DNA from: Salinicoccus cyprini
GTDB lineage: Bacteria; Bacillota; Bacilli; Staphylococcales; Salinicoccaceae
DNA length: 64,000 nt
Assembly: GCF_007713705.1 (NCBI RefSeq)
Contig: NZ_VMSJ01000002.1
Span: 230,323-294,322 of the forward strand
Reading direction: 5' to 3'
Below are positions 8,166-17,689 of the stretch, piece by piece (position 1 is the first letter of the stretch; each line of letters begins with the position of its first letter). The notes beneath the pieces were generated by a model, which had not been told where the DNA came from, did no database searches, and worked only from the letters and a program-made list of their open reading frames with translations. The position numbers and the translations under genes are program-made.

Positions 8166-9809
8166 TTATTCTTGAATATCTACGTATTTCAATTGAACGT
8201 TTCCAAGTGGATCGGCATTCATATTCTCAACTTTGTCTTCGTGTACTGAGAGATTCGTGTAGAAGTAGATCGGTGCAAATGGATATTCACTCATCAAAAT
8301 CTCTTCAGCTTCTTGCATCATTTCAGTGCGTGCTGCTTCGTCTGTTTCCTGAGCAGCATCATTCAGCAGCTGGGTATACTCTTCGTTTGTCCAGCCAGTG
8401 TCGTTGTTACCGCCATCTGTTTTGAAGATTTCAAGGAAGTTGATCGGATCATTGAAGTCTCCGAGCCAGCCGTAACGTCCAACCTGGAATTCGCCTGAAT
8501 CAAGCGTCTCGAGGTATACCTGCCATTCTGCGTTATCCAATGTAACATTGATTCCAAGGTTCTCAGCCCAGCCTTGCTGGATGAACTGTGCAATCGCTGC
8601 GTGTGCTTCATCAGTGTTGTAGGATAGTGCAACTGTAAGTTCTGATGGGTCGCTCATGCCAAGCTCTTCAAGTCCTGCATCGAGTGCCGCTTGCGCTTCT
8701 TCGATGTTGTTGGATTCAAAGTAGTTTCCTGGCTCTTCAAAACCTTCCATAGTCAGAGGAACAAGGCCGGTTGCCGGAACCTGCTCTCCTTTAGTGACGT
8801 TTTCGATGAGCCCTTCGCGGTCGATTGCGAGTGTCAGAGCTTTACGGATGTTTACATTCTGCATTACTTCATCCTGGGTATTGAATACATACATGTAAGT
8901 ACCGGCCTGGTCACTGACATTCAGTGTACCTTCTTCCTTGAATTGCTCAAGAGCATTCAGGTCAATTGTATTGAATGGTGAACCGAGGTAGTCAAGTTCG
9001 CCGGCCTGATACATGTTGAGTGCTGTCGCTGCACTTTCAACCATGTCGATGTTGACTGTTTCGAGTGCTACATTTTCAGCATCCCAGTAGTTGTCGTTCT
9101 TCGTCAGGACGATTTCATCAGAGCTTGTGAAACTTTCAAGTGTGAAAGGCCCGTTTCCGATGTAGTCCTCACCGGCTGGATCTGTATGCCAATCCGGATT
9201 TTCCTCTACTACCTGGGAGTTGACCGGATAGTATGTGTAGAACGCTGTCAGTTCGTCAAAGTAAGGCGTCGGGTTTACAAGGTTGACTTCAAGTGTCTTA
9301 TCGTCAATCGCTGTAACTGCTACATCATCTACTGAGCCTTCGCCTGTGTTATAAGCTTCAGCACCTTCTATGTAGTAGAGTTGGTAAGCGTAGTCTGAAG
9401 CATTTTCAGGGTCAAGTGCCCATTTCCAAGCATATTCGAAGTCTTGTGCAGTGACAGGGTCACCGTTTGACCATTGTGCATCTCTTAGGGTGTACGTATA
9501 AGTGAGGCCATCTTCACTTACGTCGATGTTTTCTGCCATCGCCGGTTCCGGATTGCCTTCAGGGTCGAGACGTGTCAGACCTTCGAAGACGCTGGCCATG
9601 ATTGCACCTGATGTTGTATCAGTTGCCAGTGCCGGGTGGAAGGATGGTGGATCTGAAGCGATCGAGAGGTTGATGGATTTTCCACCGGATTCTCCTTCGC
9701 CTGAAGCACTCTCTTCACTAGTGTCTCCGCCGCTGTCTCCGCCGAAATTACAGGCTGCAAGAACGAGTGTTAGAGTTAGGAAAAGCAGTAAAGCTTTGAA
9801 ATTTTTCAT
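8166..9809 (-). CDS. oppA: oligopeptide-binding lipoprotein OppA
   Basis: The 547-residue family-5 extracellular solute-binding protein captures peptides for OppBCDF. The signal peptide MKNFKALLLFLTLTLVLAAC ends in lipobox LAAC (Cys20), predicting a lipid-anchored protein outside the membrane. A Gly/Ser/Glu-rich linker (about 21-45) follows. YTYTLRDAQWSNGDPVTAQDF and the NINIRKALTLAIDRE-like region are typical of the family. An ATG 39 bases upstream (9848) is in frame, but AAGGAG sits correctly for the 9809 ATG, and the signal peptide starts there. It is first in the operon, preceded by sigma-A-like promoters and a cre-like site. Confidence 0.93.
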   Translation of the reverse strand: MKNFKALLLFLTLTLVLAACNFGGDSGGDTSEESASGEGESGGKSINLSIASDPPSFHPALATDTTSGAIMASVFEGLTRLDPEGNPEPAMAENIDVSEDGLTYTYTLRDAQWSNGDPVTAQDFEYAWKWALDPENASDYAYQLYYIEGAEAYNTGEGSVDDVAVTAIDDKTLEVNLVNPTPYFDELTAFYTYYPVNSQVVEENPDWHTDPAGEDYIGNGPFTLESFTSSDEIVLTKNDNYWDAENVALETVNIDMVESAATALNMYQAGELDYLGSPFNTIDLNALEQFKEEGTLNVSDQAGTYMYVFNTQDEVMQNVNIRKALTLAIDREGLIENVTKGEQVPATGLVPLTMEGFEEPGNYFESNNIEEAQAALDAGLEELGMSDPSELTVALSYNTDEAHAAIAQFIQQGWAENLGINVTLDNAEWQVYLETLDSGEFQVGRYGWLGDFNDPINFLEIFKTDGGNNDTGWTNEEYTQLLNDAAQETDEAARTEMMQEAEEILMSEYPFAPIYFYTNLSVHEDKVENMNADPLGNVQLKYVDIQE

Positions 9810-10110
9810 ACAATTCACTCCTTTTTTACTATTCGTATTATACTGCATATTACAATGAGATTACAAGAATGTAAATGTGTAATATGAAACCTTAATTTCC
9901 AATTTCCTCTATTATTATACTCCTTCCTGATTCTTATTTGAAAGCGCTTACTTGATATGCATTATCAATGTATAAACCCGAAATGTCAAATGTATGAAGT
10001 ATTTCTAAAGATGCAGCAGACATTCAATCCATCCAGTCACCTGATTTCATCAGACTACGTCGGTGATTAGCGGGTATAGAGATGTATCATACGAGAGAAG
10101 GGGTTAGATA
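9810..10110. promoter_or_regulatory. intergenic region between oppA and the epimerase: promoters and cre-like site
   Basis: On the minus strand TTGTAA (9861-9866) and TATAAT (9837-9842), 18 bases apart, form a good oppA promoter. A second possible promoter has TATAAT at 9914-9919 and TTCAAA at 9937-9942. TGAAAGCGCTTACT (9939-9952) matches the CcpA cre consensus at all but the last base and overlaps that upstream -35, suggesting carbon repression of peptide uptake. I see no clear promoter for the rightward gene and no small reading frame of note. Confidence 0.55.
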
Positions 10111-11538
10111 ATGAAGATTCTACTTACCGGTGCCTCCGGCTATATCGGCGGAAATCTGCTTGAAAGTCTGAAGGAGGACTATGAAATCATTGCTGTTTCA
10201 AGACATACGGATAATAAGGAAGATGAGGAGAATGTGACCTGGAAGGAAGCGGATCTGTATTCGCAGATCGACATCGAGAACGTGATGGATGATATCGATA
10301 TCGCCATCTATCTTGTGCATTCCATGCAGCCTTCGTCCAAATTATCTCAGGCGAAATTTGAGGATATGGATGCGATACTGGCCGACAATTTTGCATGGGC
10401 AGCAAAGCAGAAAGGTGTGAAGCGGATCATCTACTTGAGCGGCATCATACCGGATGACGACAATCTGTCGACGCATCTGAGCAGTCGTCTTGAGTGCGAA
10501 AGGATTCTCGGGTCATACGGCATTCCTGTAACGACGTTACGGGCGGGACTGATTGTTGGCCCTAAAGGCTCCTCCTTCCCAATTCTGCACAATCTGGTGA
10601 AGCGCCTGCCCGGCATGCTGCTGCCAGCATGGGCTTACAACCGGACGCATCCGGTTGCACTTAAGGATGTCATCACCGGACTGACGAGAGTGGTAAAGAG
10701 GGAACCGGAAAATAATGAATCGATCGATATTGGTGGTCCGGATGAAAAGTCCTACAAGGAATTGTTTGTGGAGACTGCTGAAGTCATGGACAAGAAGCTG
10801 CCGATGGTGGATCTTCCGATCATTCCCATTTTCCTGTCAAAGCTCTGGGTGCGCCTCATTGTCCAGAAGCCGAAAGAAATGGTCTATCCTCTGCTTGAAA
10901 GTCTCACACACAATATGGTGATGCGTCAGGAAAATTACGAAGAGGGAATATCCAATGCACCGACCACATTCAAGGAAAGTGTCCGTATTGCGCTCGATAG
11001 TGAAATGGACAGCAGTTCAAAGTCCGGCATCGAGATTGTACAGAAGGAAGATGTGGAGAAGAATGATGTGAAGTCGGTCCAGCGCATCCGCATACCGAAG
11101 CAGTGGTCGATTGATGATACGGCCGACTACTACGTCAACTGGTTGTCACGGGTCGGCGGCAAGTTCATCAGTACGAAAGTGGAAGCGGATCAGACATCGA
11201 TTGCATTACCATTTTTCAAGTCGCCGATTCTGATTCTCGACAGGTCCAAGGAACGTTCCTATGAGAATCGCATACTGTACTATATCAAGGGCGGCAAGTT
11301 TTCACAGGAAAGAGAAGGGGGGCGTGCCCGACTTGAGTTCCGAAGAATTCTCGATACGGACGAGGTGCTTATCGCCATCCATGAATATGAACCGACGCTG
11401 CCATGGTTTGTATATACACTGACGCAGGCTAAAATCCACCTGATTGTCATGAAGGCCTTCGGCTTCGAAACGCGGCTGCTCGCAAATATGCTGGATTCGA
11501 GATATGCGAAATATGTAACCAACCCGAATCAGTCCTGA
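10111..11538 (+). CDS. NAD(P)-binding epimerase-like protein with extra C-terminal domain
   Basis: Residues 1-290 form a Rossmann domain of the atypical SDR/epimerase type: MKILLTGASGYIGGNL is the dinucleotide-binding turn, and YLSGI, LRAGLIVGPKGSSF and THPVALKDVITGL follow. From about 320 to 475 there is a second domain (VQRIRIPKQWSIDDTADYYVNWL onwards) resembling the DUF2867/polyketide-cyclase-like region seen behind such epimerase domains in Firmicutes. This suggests a two-domain oxidoreductase or a sensor coupled to a ligand-binding fold. Substrate is unknown. It is a single-gene transcript ended by a terminator shared with ctaG. Confidence 0.75.
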   Translation: MKILLTGASGYIGGNLLESLKEDYEIIAVSRHTDNKEDEENVTWKEADLYSQIDIENVMDDIDIAIYLVHSMQPSSKLSQAKFEDMDAILADNFAWAAKQKGVKRIIYLSGIIPDDDNLSTHLSSRLECERILGSYGIPVTTLRAGLIVGPKGSSFPILHNLVKRLPGMLLPAWAYNRTHPVALKDVITGLTRVVKREPENNESIDIGGPDEKSYKELFVETAEVMDKKLPMVDLPIIPIFLSKLWVRLIVQKPKEMVYPLLESLTHNMVMRQENYEEGISNAPTTFKESVRIALDSEMDSSSKSGIEIVQKEDVEKNDVKSVQRIRIPKQWSIDDTADYYVNWLSRVGGKFISTKVEADQTSIALPFFKSPILILDRSKERSYENRILYYIKGGKFSQEREGGRARLEFRRILDTDEVLIAIHEYEPTLPWFVYTLTQAKIHLIVMKAFGFETRLLANMLDSRYAKYVTNPNQS

Positions 11539-11555
11539 AACCTTGAAGAACAGAT

Positions 11556-11592
11556 GAAAGCGAGACCTTTGCTATGCGGGTCTCGCTTTTCG
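11556..11592. terminator. bidirectional terminator
   Basis: GAAAGCGAGACC (11556-11567) pairs with GGTCTCGCTTTT (11579-11590). The ctaG stop codon lies in the loop, so the hairpin serves both convergent genes. Confidence 0.8.
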
Positions 11593-12360
11593 TGATTTTT
11601 GGGCAGTCGATTTGTACCATTGGTGGCAGAGAAGAATGATGATCATCAGGTCGATGATATCTCCACCATAATACATCAGCATCGCGCCCGCCTCCCCTTC
11701 AGTTTCTGGAATGCCTTCCGGCGGGGATGCATAGATCAGCTTGGAAAGCACCTTATGGAAGCCGAGTGCTAGAATGAGAACGATACCCCGGTGCAGGAAG
11801 CTGTAACGGTGTGTCGTTATATCGATATATAGTATGGAGATTGTGAACAGGTAGCCCGCGAGGAAGACGTGCAGATGTACAAGCGCATAAAGCCAGGAGG
11901 ACATGTGCATGAGCGTAAACAGTTCTGTCATGTAGATCAGGTACAGGCCGCCGATATTCAAAGTTGCTGCAACGATGGGGCGGGTGAGTAATGTGACGTA
12001 TCTGCTGTTCAGCAGACGGCTGACGCGTTTTGCCGACTGGTTGGGCAGCGTGCGCATAAGGAGAGTCATCGGGCGACTGAAAACAATGAGCAGCGGTGCA
12101 AGCATGCCGAGCAGGAGATGCCCAGCCATATGTGCATTGAAGTCATAATGGGAACGCTCTGCCAAAGGTCCGATGAGCGCCGAGGCAGCGAGTATGATGC
12201 CGAGAAACCACCATATATACCGGGAAGCTTTCCATTTTGAATGCTTTCCATTCGAAATGAACATCGCCAGTGGATAAAGGAATAGGGCCGTTGCTGCAAT
12301 GATGGCGACCACCACTTCGAGTGCAGCAAAACCTGTATGATTCATATGTGTATGCATCAT
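11572..12360 (-). CDS. ctaG: cytochrome c oxidase assembly factor CtaG (caa3 type)
   Basis: The 262-residue protein has about seven transmembrane helices and the caa3_CtaG pattern: NAHMAGHLLLGMLAPLLIVFSRP in the third helix, HMSSWLYALVHLHVFLAGYLF in the middle, and HKVLSKLIYASPP with the many His residues expected of a copper-handling oxidase assembly factor. It acts in the cytoplasmic membrane. It is translated one base after the DUF2243 gene ends, so the two form an operon. No oxidase structural genes are in the window. Confidence 0.85.
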   Translation of the reverse strand: MMHTHMNHTGFAALEVVVAIIAATALFLYPLAMFISNGKHSKWKASRYIWWFLGIILAASALIGPLAERSHYDFNAHMAGHLLLGMLAPLLIVFSRPMTLLMRTLPNQSAKRVSRLLNSRYVTLLTRPIVAATLNIGGLYLIYMTELFTLMHMSSWLYALVHLHVFLAGYLFTISILYIDITTHRYSFLHRGIVLILALGFHKVLSKLIYASPPEGIPETEGEAGAMLMYYGGDIIDLMIIILLCHQWYKSTAQKSRKARPA

Positions 12361-12361
12361 A

Positions 12362-12820
12362 TCATCCCGCCTGTCGCTGCTTTCTTGTCCGGATCATCAG
12401 AACGATGCCGATGACGAGCAGCACAGCCCCGGCGATGTTCCAGCCGAGGTCGTACGGGAGGACCTCCACCCCATAGCGTACCTGATGGACCTGCAGCAGT
12501 TTATGGTTTACAAGACCATCGAACAGCTGGAAACCTCCGAGACCGATAAAGAAAGATGCAGTCCATGTCGCCATAAGTCTATTGTGCTTGCGGTTCAGGT
12601 CTGCGAACATGAACAGTCCCAGCACAACAGCGAATAGGGCGAACGCATTCAGCAGACCGTCGGACAGAATGCCTATGAATGGAGTGGAACGGTCATAGAA
12701 GTGGTGCCACTGCAGCAGCTGGTGGAAGATGATTTCATCGACCAGTGCCATCAGACCGATTCCGAACAGTACACCTGATACGACGTTTCCCTTTATGTTT
12801 GGTACTTGTTTTTCAGACAT
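12362..12820 (-). CDS. DUF2243 membrane protein
   Basis: The 152-residue protein has four predicted helices. GVLFGIGLMALVDEIIFHQLLQWHHFYD and FQLFDGLVNHKLLQVHQVRYGV are the paired His-containing motifs of DUF2243. The family commonly sits beside caa3-type CtaG, as here, suggesting a role with copper or the terminal oxidase; the precise function is unknown. GGAGCG lies just before the ATG. It is the first gene of the two-gene operon. Confidence 0.82.
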   Translation of the reverse strand: MSEKQVPNIKGNVVSGVLFGIGLMALVDEIIFHQLLQWHHFYDRSTPFIGILSDGLLNAFALFAVVLGLFMFADLNRKHNRLMATWTASFFIGLGGFQLFDGLVNHKLLQVHQVRYGVEVLPYDLGWNIAGAVLLVIGIVLMIRTRKQRQAG

Positions 12821-12989
12821 TTCATCCGCTCCTTTCAGTTCCTATTTCCATACCCCTGTTTGAGTAGTGATAAAAAAAATTGTCATTTCTTTTTTAACGC
12901 TCGGCCTGGAGGCATGGACTTTACGTATGAGCAGTTGCATGCAGAAACGTAATATCAGTGTGTTATTCTTGGAGAAAAAGGATGAGTCG

Positions 12990-13274
12990 ATGGTCGACAG
13001 AATCATATTGGATGATACAGAAATCAAACTGAAGGACTATGAAGCGCACGAGAAGGACAGCAGGCGTGAAGTGGCCTTCATTTTCGACGTGACAACGGAA
13101 GACTATCATGATGTTGCAGTACTGCTCTATAGAGGGACATTCGATGTCAGCATACCGGAAGAACATCTTGAATTCAGAGGAACAATCATCAACTATTCCA
13201 CGTCGTTGGATAATCTCTATGAGGAAAACCAGACAGGTGAATTCAGAGTGACGCTTCAAGAAATTGAAGCTTAA
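12990..13274 (+). CDS. DUF3219 family protein (YkvR-like)
   Basis: The 94-residue soluble protein resembles Bacillus YkvR: MVDRIILDDTEIKL, EDYHDVAVLLYRGTFDV, and a final INYSTSLDNLYEENQTGEFRV block. The frame is open further upstream to 12867, but that part is hydrophobic and unlike the family. AAAGGA at 12977-12982 is well placed for the ATG at 12990. Function is unknown. The luciferase-like gene starts 12 bases after it, so they are probably co-transcribed. Confidence 0.75.
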   Translation: MVDRIILDDTEIKLKDYEAHEKDSRREVAFIFDVTTEDYHDVAVLLYRGTFDVSIPEEHLEFRGTIINYSTSLDNLYEENQTGEFRVTLQEIEA

Positions 13275-13286
13275 GGAGGTGGAGAT

Positions 13287-14261
13287 ATGAAATTGAGTAT
13301 CCTGGATCAGGCGCCGGTTGCAGAGGGACAGACACCGAAGGAAGCACTCGAGGCTTCCATGAAGCTTGCACAGACTGGTGATGCATACGGCTATACACGC
13401 TTCTGGGCAGCCGAGCATCATGCATGGTCGAGCCTGGCTTCAAGTTCACCGGAAGTGTTCCTCGGCTATATCGGTGCCCATACCAGCCGGATAAGGATCG
13501 GTTCCGGCGCGGTACTTCTGCCCTACTACAAGCCGTACAAGGTGGCAGAGAACTTCAACATGCTGGCCACGCTGTTCGGGGATCGGGTGGACATCGGTAT
13601 CGGAAGGGCGCCTGGGGGTTCTGCGGAAGCATCTGAAGCACTCTCTGATGGCTTCCTGCAGCAGGTCTTCAGGATGCCGGAGCTGGTTGATGAGCTGGTC
13701 GGCTACGTCGAGAATACGGATGCCCGTGTGGCGGCCCATCCGCTTCCGCTCTACAGCCCCGAAATATGGATGCTTGGCACAAGCAGAAAAAGTGCGGCAT
13801 TTGCAGCGGAAAAGGGTCTGTTGTACTGCTTCGGCCAGTTCATGAGTGATGAAGATGGGGCTGAGATTCTGGACGCATACCGTGAGCAGTATATACCGCG
13901 TCAAGACTCCCGTCCGTATACCATCATGGGTGTATCGGTAGTATGTGCCAGGACGACCGAAGCGGCCCATGATATAGCATTGAGTTGGCTGATCTGGCAA
14001 GTGCAGCAGTCCCATGGCGGTGACGGTGCCATACCGTCCATTGAAGCAGCCAAAGCCTACGAATTGACAGCTGAAGATAAAAAAAAGCTTCAAAGCATGA
14101 AGGAGAAGATGATCATCGGCAATCCAGAGGAAGTGGCAGATGCACTCCGAGCAATCCAGAACCGTACGGATACCGATGAATTCATGATCATCACCATCAC
14201 TTTTTCTCCGGAAGACAAGCGGAAGTCCTACCAGTATATTGCACAGGCGCTGAACGAATAG
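13287..14261 (+). CDS. LLM class (luciferase-like) flavin-dependent oxidoreductase
   Basis: This 324-residue TIM-barrel protein belongs to the bacterial luciferase-like superfamily, which uses reduced FMN to oxidise small molecules. Recognisable parts are the opening LSILDQAPV, YTRFWAAEHH (residues about 36-45), RIRIGSGAVLLPYYKPYKVAENFNML split around the flavin pocket, and DIGIGRAPGG. This is the MsnO8/YhbE-type subgroup often annotated as an alkane monooxygenase-like enzyme; the true substrate is not known. AAGGAGG precedes the ATG. A terminator overlaps the stop codon. Confidence 0.85.
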   Translation: MKLSILDQAPVAEGQTPKEALEASMKLAQTGDAYGYTRFWAAEHHAWSSLASSSPEVFLGYIGAHTSRIRIGSGAVLLPYYKPYKVAENFNMLATLFGDRVDIGIGRAPGGSAEASEALSDGFLQQVFRMPELVDELVGYVENTDARVAAHPLPLYSPEIWMLGTSRKSAAFAAEKGLLYCFGQFMSDEDGAEILDAYREQYIPRQDSRPYTIMGVSVVCARTTEAAHDIALSWLIWQVQQSHGGDGAIPSIEAAKAYELTAEDKKKLQSMKEKMIIGNPEEVADALRAIQNRTDTDEFMIITITFSPEDKRKSYQYIAQALNE

Positions 14262-14288
14262 CCATCCGGCTCCACGGATGGCTATTCT
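14257..14288. terminator. bidirectional terminator
   Basis: AATAGCCATCCG (14257-14268) pairs with CGGATGGCTATT (14275-14286), separating two convergent genes. Confidence 0.8.
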
Positions 14289-15251
14289 CTATTCATAATG
14301 AATGGTTTCAAGCTGTGAAAGCTGATCGAATCCGACATTTCCGCCCGAGATGACAAAGCACACTTTTTCATCTGCAGCCGGTACATGGCTGCCATCAAGA
14401 AATGCTGCCAGACCAATGGCACCGGAAGGCTCTGCAAGGATTTTCGCTTCCATAAGCAGCAGTTTCATCGCCTTCAGTATCGAATCTTCGTCAGCTTTCA
14501 GCATGCCGTCTGCATACCTTTCTATGACTGGGAAATTATGCACCCCGGGCTGATCTGTAACCAGAGCGTCTGCAATGGTGGTTCTGCTCTCTATCTTCAC
14601 GCGCTTCTTCCGAGCGAGGCTTTCGCTGTATCTCGCCATCATGCCGGGCTCTGCGCCATAAATGCCTATGCCGGGGTGAGTGGGTTTGATGGCGGAGAGC
14701 ATGCCCCCAAGCAGGCCGCCTCCGCTCGTAGGTACAATGATGGTATCAAGTGTCGGCTGCTGAACTATGATCTCCAGTCCAGCGGTGCCCTGTCCCATGA
14801 TGATCTCCACGTCATCATACGGGTGGAAAAGTGTATAGGCATGTCTTTCTGCCAAACGTGCACTCATGGCGAATCGTTCTGCCACATCACACTTGATGAC
14901 CGTTGCACCAAGCTCCTCGATGGCGGCCACTTTGAACGGGGCGGCAGTGTCCGGCACTACCACTGTAGCATCGATGCCGAGAGCTTTTGCCGCATGGGCG
15001 ACAGCTTTACCATGGTTGCCTGAAGAGGCGGTGATGATGCCTCGCTCTTTCTCCTCGTTGGACAAACCGAGCATCTTATGGATGGCGCCGCGATATTTGA
15101 ATGACTGTGTCACCTGCATATTTTCAAGTTTAAGGTAGACTTCGCATCCAAGAAATCCATCCAGGGCAGGCGCTCTCACCAGTGGTGTCATACTGATATA
15201 AGGTGCAATTTTCATGCGTGCTTCTTTAATTGCTTCATGCGTAACTGTCAT
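14289..15251 (-). CDS. threonine/serine dehydratase-like PLP enzyme
   Basis: The 320-residue fold-type II pyridoxal-phosphate enzyme has the Schiff-base lysine in SFKYRGA (Lys52), the asparagine loop SSGNHGKAVAHAA, and the phosphate-binding loop TSGGGLLGG. It lacks the C-terminal ACT domain of biosynthetic threonine deaminase, so it is the catabolic, short form (TdcB or serine-racemase-like) that converts Thr or Ser to 2-oxoacid plus ammonia. Residues alone do not separate dehydratase from racemase. An AGGAGG-like site precedes the ATG. It is transcribed alone, facing the luciferase-like gene. Confidence 0.85.
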   Translation of the reverse strand: MTVTHEAIKEARMKIAPYISMTPLVRAPALDGFLGCEVYLKLENMQVTQSFKYRGAIHKMLGLSNEEKERGIITASSGNHGKAVAHAAKALGIDATVVVPDTAAPFKVAAIEELGATVIKCDVAERFAMSARLAERHAYTLFHPYDDVEIIMGQGTAGLEIIVQQPTLDTIIVPTSGGGLLGGMLSAIKPTHPGIGIYGAEPGMMARYSESLARKKRVKIESRTTIADALVTDQPGVHNFPVIERYADGMLKADEDSILKAMKLLLMEAKILAEPSGAIGLAAFLDGSHVPAADEKVCFVISGGNVGFDQLSQLETIHYE

Positions 15252-15385
15252 CTTTCACCCTCCTTTTCACTCTCCATTATACAATTGTAATGAAAACACA
15301 CAATTTTATAAAAATAAGGGCGATTCATTTGCTGTATTGGACTTTGGACATTTATGATGAATGAAAGACTGAAGGAGGAATGGAA

Positions 15386-16381
15386 ATGAAAGCAGTGTTT
15401 CATGAAAAGGAGAAGGGCATGGCCGGACTGAAGTACGGTGATGTGGGTATACCTGAGCCCGGTCAAGGCGAAGTGAGGATCAAGTTGAAGTCGGCGGGAC
15501 TGAATCATAGGGACCTTATGATACCGAATCGTCATCAGCCGGAGGACCCGGCGCTCGTTCTTGGATCTGATGGTGCTGGAGTCGTGGACGCAGTGGGATC
15601 AGGGGTTGAAAAAGTGAAAACAGGGGACGCCGTCATCGTCAACCCGGCGCTGGGCTGGCATGAAAACAGCGATGCACCGCCAGAAGGTTTTGAAATACTG
15701 GGGTTGCCGGATCACGGTACTTTTGCTGAATACATCGTTGTACCTGAAGAAAATGCTGTGCCGAAGCCTGAGTATCTGACATGGGAGGAGGCAGGTGCAT
15801 ATGCCCTGTCGGCCATGACGGCCTATCGCGCACTCTTCACCCGTGGCGGTGTCAAAGAAGGGACACGCGTTCTGATTCCGGGGGGTACAGGCGGTGCAGG
15901 CATCTATCTGATCCAGTTCGCAAAAGCGGTCGGGGCAACAGTCTATATCACTTCCCGCTCAGAGAAGAAAAGGCGGAAAGCACTCGATATTGGTGCAGAT
16001 TTCGCGATTGACAGCGAAGCGGACTGGGATGAAGCACTAGATGGCAAAAAGATGGATGTGGTCATCGAAAGTGTCGGGGCAATGACTTTCAGCAAGGCAC
16101 TCGATCAGCTTCGAAAAGGAGGTACGCTTGTGGCATTTGGTGCGTCCACTGGAGATACCGTGGATTTCAATCTGAGAAAATTCTTCTATGGGCAGTTCAA
16201 CCTGCTCGGTTCGACGATGGCGAGTACAGAGGAGCTGCATGAGATGCTCGATTTCTCAGAAAAGCACCAGATCAGGCCCCTCATTGATCAGAGCTATCCA
16301 CTGTCCGACTACAAAGCAGCCTTCGACTACCTGGAAAGTGCAGATATGATGGGCAAGATTGCATTTACAGTGGATGCATGA
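15386..16381 (+). CDS. zinc-type alcohol dehydrogenase / quinone oxidoreductase family protein
   Basis: The 331-residue MDR-superfamily oxidoreductase has an N-terminal GroES-like domain (LKSAGLNHRDLMI, GSDGAGVVDAVG) and a Rossmann domain with VLIPGGTGGAGIYLIQFAKAVG (about 163-184). The structural-zinc cysteine cluster is missing, so it is closer to the quinone-oxidoreductase branch; NADPH use is likely. AGGAGG (15373-15378) is only one base from an ATG at 15380 but 7 bases from the ATG at 15386, so I choose the latter. Substrate is unknown. Confidence 0.83.
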   Translation: MKAVFHEKEKGMAGLKYGDVGIPEPGQGEVRIKLKSAGLNHRDLMIPNRHQPEDPALVLGSDGAGVVDAVGSGVEKVKTGDAVIVNPALGWHENSDAPPEGFEILGLPDHGTFAEYIVVPEENAVPKPEYLTWEEAGAYALSAMTAYRALFTRGGVKEGTRVLIPGGTGGAGIYLIQFAKAVGATVYITSRSEKKRRKALDIGADFAIDSEADWDEALDGKKMDVVIESVGAMTFSKALDQLRKGGTLVAFGASTGDTVDFNLRKFFYGQFNLLGSTMASTEELHEMLDFSEKHQIRPLIDQSYPLSDYKAAFDYLESADMMGKIAFTVDA

Positions 16382-16475
16382 TGCAGATGTTGAATAAAAT
16401 ATTTCATTTCTATGGTGCTGGCATGACAGACCTGATAAATTTAAGTGGACTATATTATCAGGAAGAGGGATATGG

Positions 16476-17666
16476 ATGACTGAAAATAGGAAGAACCGAT
16501 TATTTGAAATACTTGCAACGTCAACAAAGCTCGGTCTGACATCGTTTGGCGGGCCGGTGGCACACCTTGCCTATTTCAAGGACGAGTATGTCGACAGAAG
16601 AAAATGGCTCGATGACAGGACATATGCAGAAATCATTGCACTATGCCAGTTTCTGCCTGGTCCCGCAAGCAGTCAGGTCGGCATTTCCATAGGGATACTG
16701 AGGGGCGGCATGATTGGTGGCATGCTTTCGTGGCTCGGCTTCACTCTGCCTTCCGTTCTCGTATTGATCCTTTTTGCTCTGATGTATCAGACGTTCGACC
16801 TGGAAGGTGCACTTTTCATACAGAGTCTTAAAGTAGTTGCAGTTGCAGTTGTCCTGCATGCATTGATCGGCATGGGGAGGAAACTGACTCCTGATCGCCC
16901 GAGAATCGCGATGGCACTCGTTGCTGCAGCTATCATGCTGCTCTATCCATCCGCATGGGTGCAGATCCTTGTCATCATTACCGGCGGAGCGATCGGCTAT
17001 ATGCGGTTCCGCCAGCAGGCTGAATCCAATATCACTCCTTTCAAGATCGGCATTTCAAGGAATACGGGTATTGCCGCTTTAGCCCTGCTTTCATCGTTGC
17101 TGATCATACTGCCTGTACTGAACCGGCTCATTGACCATGCCCTGTTGAATATTTTCGATATTTTCTTCAGGGTAGGTGCGCTTGTATTCGGAGGCGGGCA
17201 CGTCGTCCTGCCGATGATTGAAAGGGAAGTTGTACCTTCCGGGCTGGTCGGTGCGGATGAATTTCTTGCAGGATATGGTATGGCCCAGGCAGTGCCTGGA
17301 CCGCTATTCACCTTCTCCAGCTATCTTGGTACGGTCATGTCCGGCATACCGGGCGGCATTGTGGCTACAATTGCCGTCTTCCTGCCATCTTTTCTGCTGA
17401 TCGCAGGGGCGCTGCCATTTCTTGATGCATTAAGAAGATATGATGCCTTCCAAGGTATTCTGATGGGAGTGAATGCAGTCGTCGTCGGCATTCTGCTGGC
17501 CGCCTTCTACGATCCCGTCTTTACAAGCGCCATATTGGAACCCGTCGATTTTGTACTCGCTCTGATATTGTTCTTCCTGCTCTTTGTGTGGAAAATTCCT
17601 GCCTGGATGGTGGTCCTGATCGGTGTAGCCGGCGGCTACATGCTGCATATGCCATGGTTTCTGTGA
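16476..17666 (+). CDS. chrA: chromate efflux transporter ChrA
   Basis: The 396-residue CHR-family protein is of the long, two-domain type. The N half carries LTSFGGPVAHLAYF and LCQFLPGPASSQVGISIG, and the C half repeats them as ALVFGGGHVVLPMIERE and MAQAVPGPLFTFSSYLG. About ten hydrophobic helices are visible. The family exports chromate by proton antiport; other oxyanions are possible for many homologues. AGGAAGAGGG precedes the ATG. It stands alone, with no chrB-like regulator. Confidence 0.85.
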   Translation: MTENRKNRLFEILATSTKLGLTSFGGPVAHLAYFKDEYVDRRKWLDDRTYAEIIALCQFLPGPASSQVGISIGILRGGMIGGMLSWLGFTLPSVLVLILFALMYQTFDLEGALFIQSLKVVAVAVVLHALIGMGRKLTPDRPRIAMALVAAAIMLLYPSAWVQILVIITGGAIGYMRFRQQAESNITPFKIGISRNTGIAALALLSSLLIILPVLNRLIDHALLNIFDIFFRVGALVFGGGHVVLPMIEREVVPSGLVGADEFLAGYGMAQAVPGPLFTFSSYLGTVMSGIPGGIVATIAVFLPSFLLIAGALPFLDALRRYDAFQGILMGVNAVVVGILLAAFYDPVFTSAILEPVDFVLALILFFLLFVWKIPAWMVVLIGVAGGYMLHMPWFL

Positions 17667-17689
17667 TAAGCCGGTCTTTACCTCCTGGA

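Noticed and set aside
10072..10077. GGGTAT before the epimerase-like gene as a sigma-B -10
   Set aside because: No GWTTWW element at 12-15 bases upstream.
12867..12989. Longer N-terminus for the DUF3219 protein
   Set aside because: The extra 41 residues are unlike the family and a ribosome site supports the later ATG.
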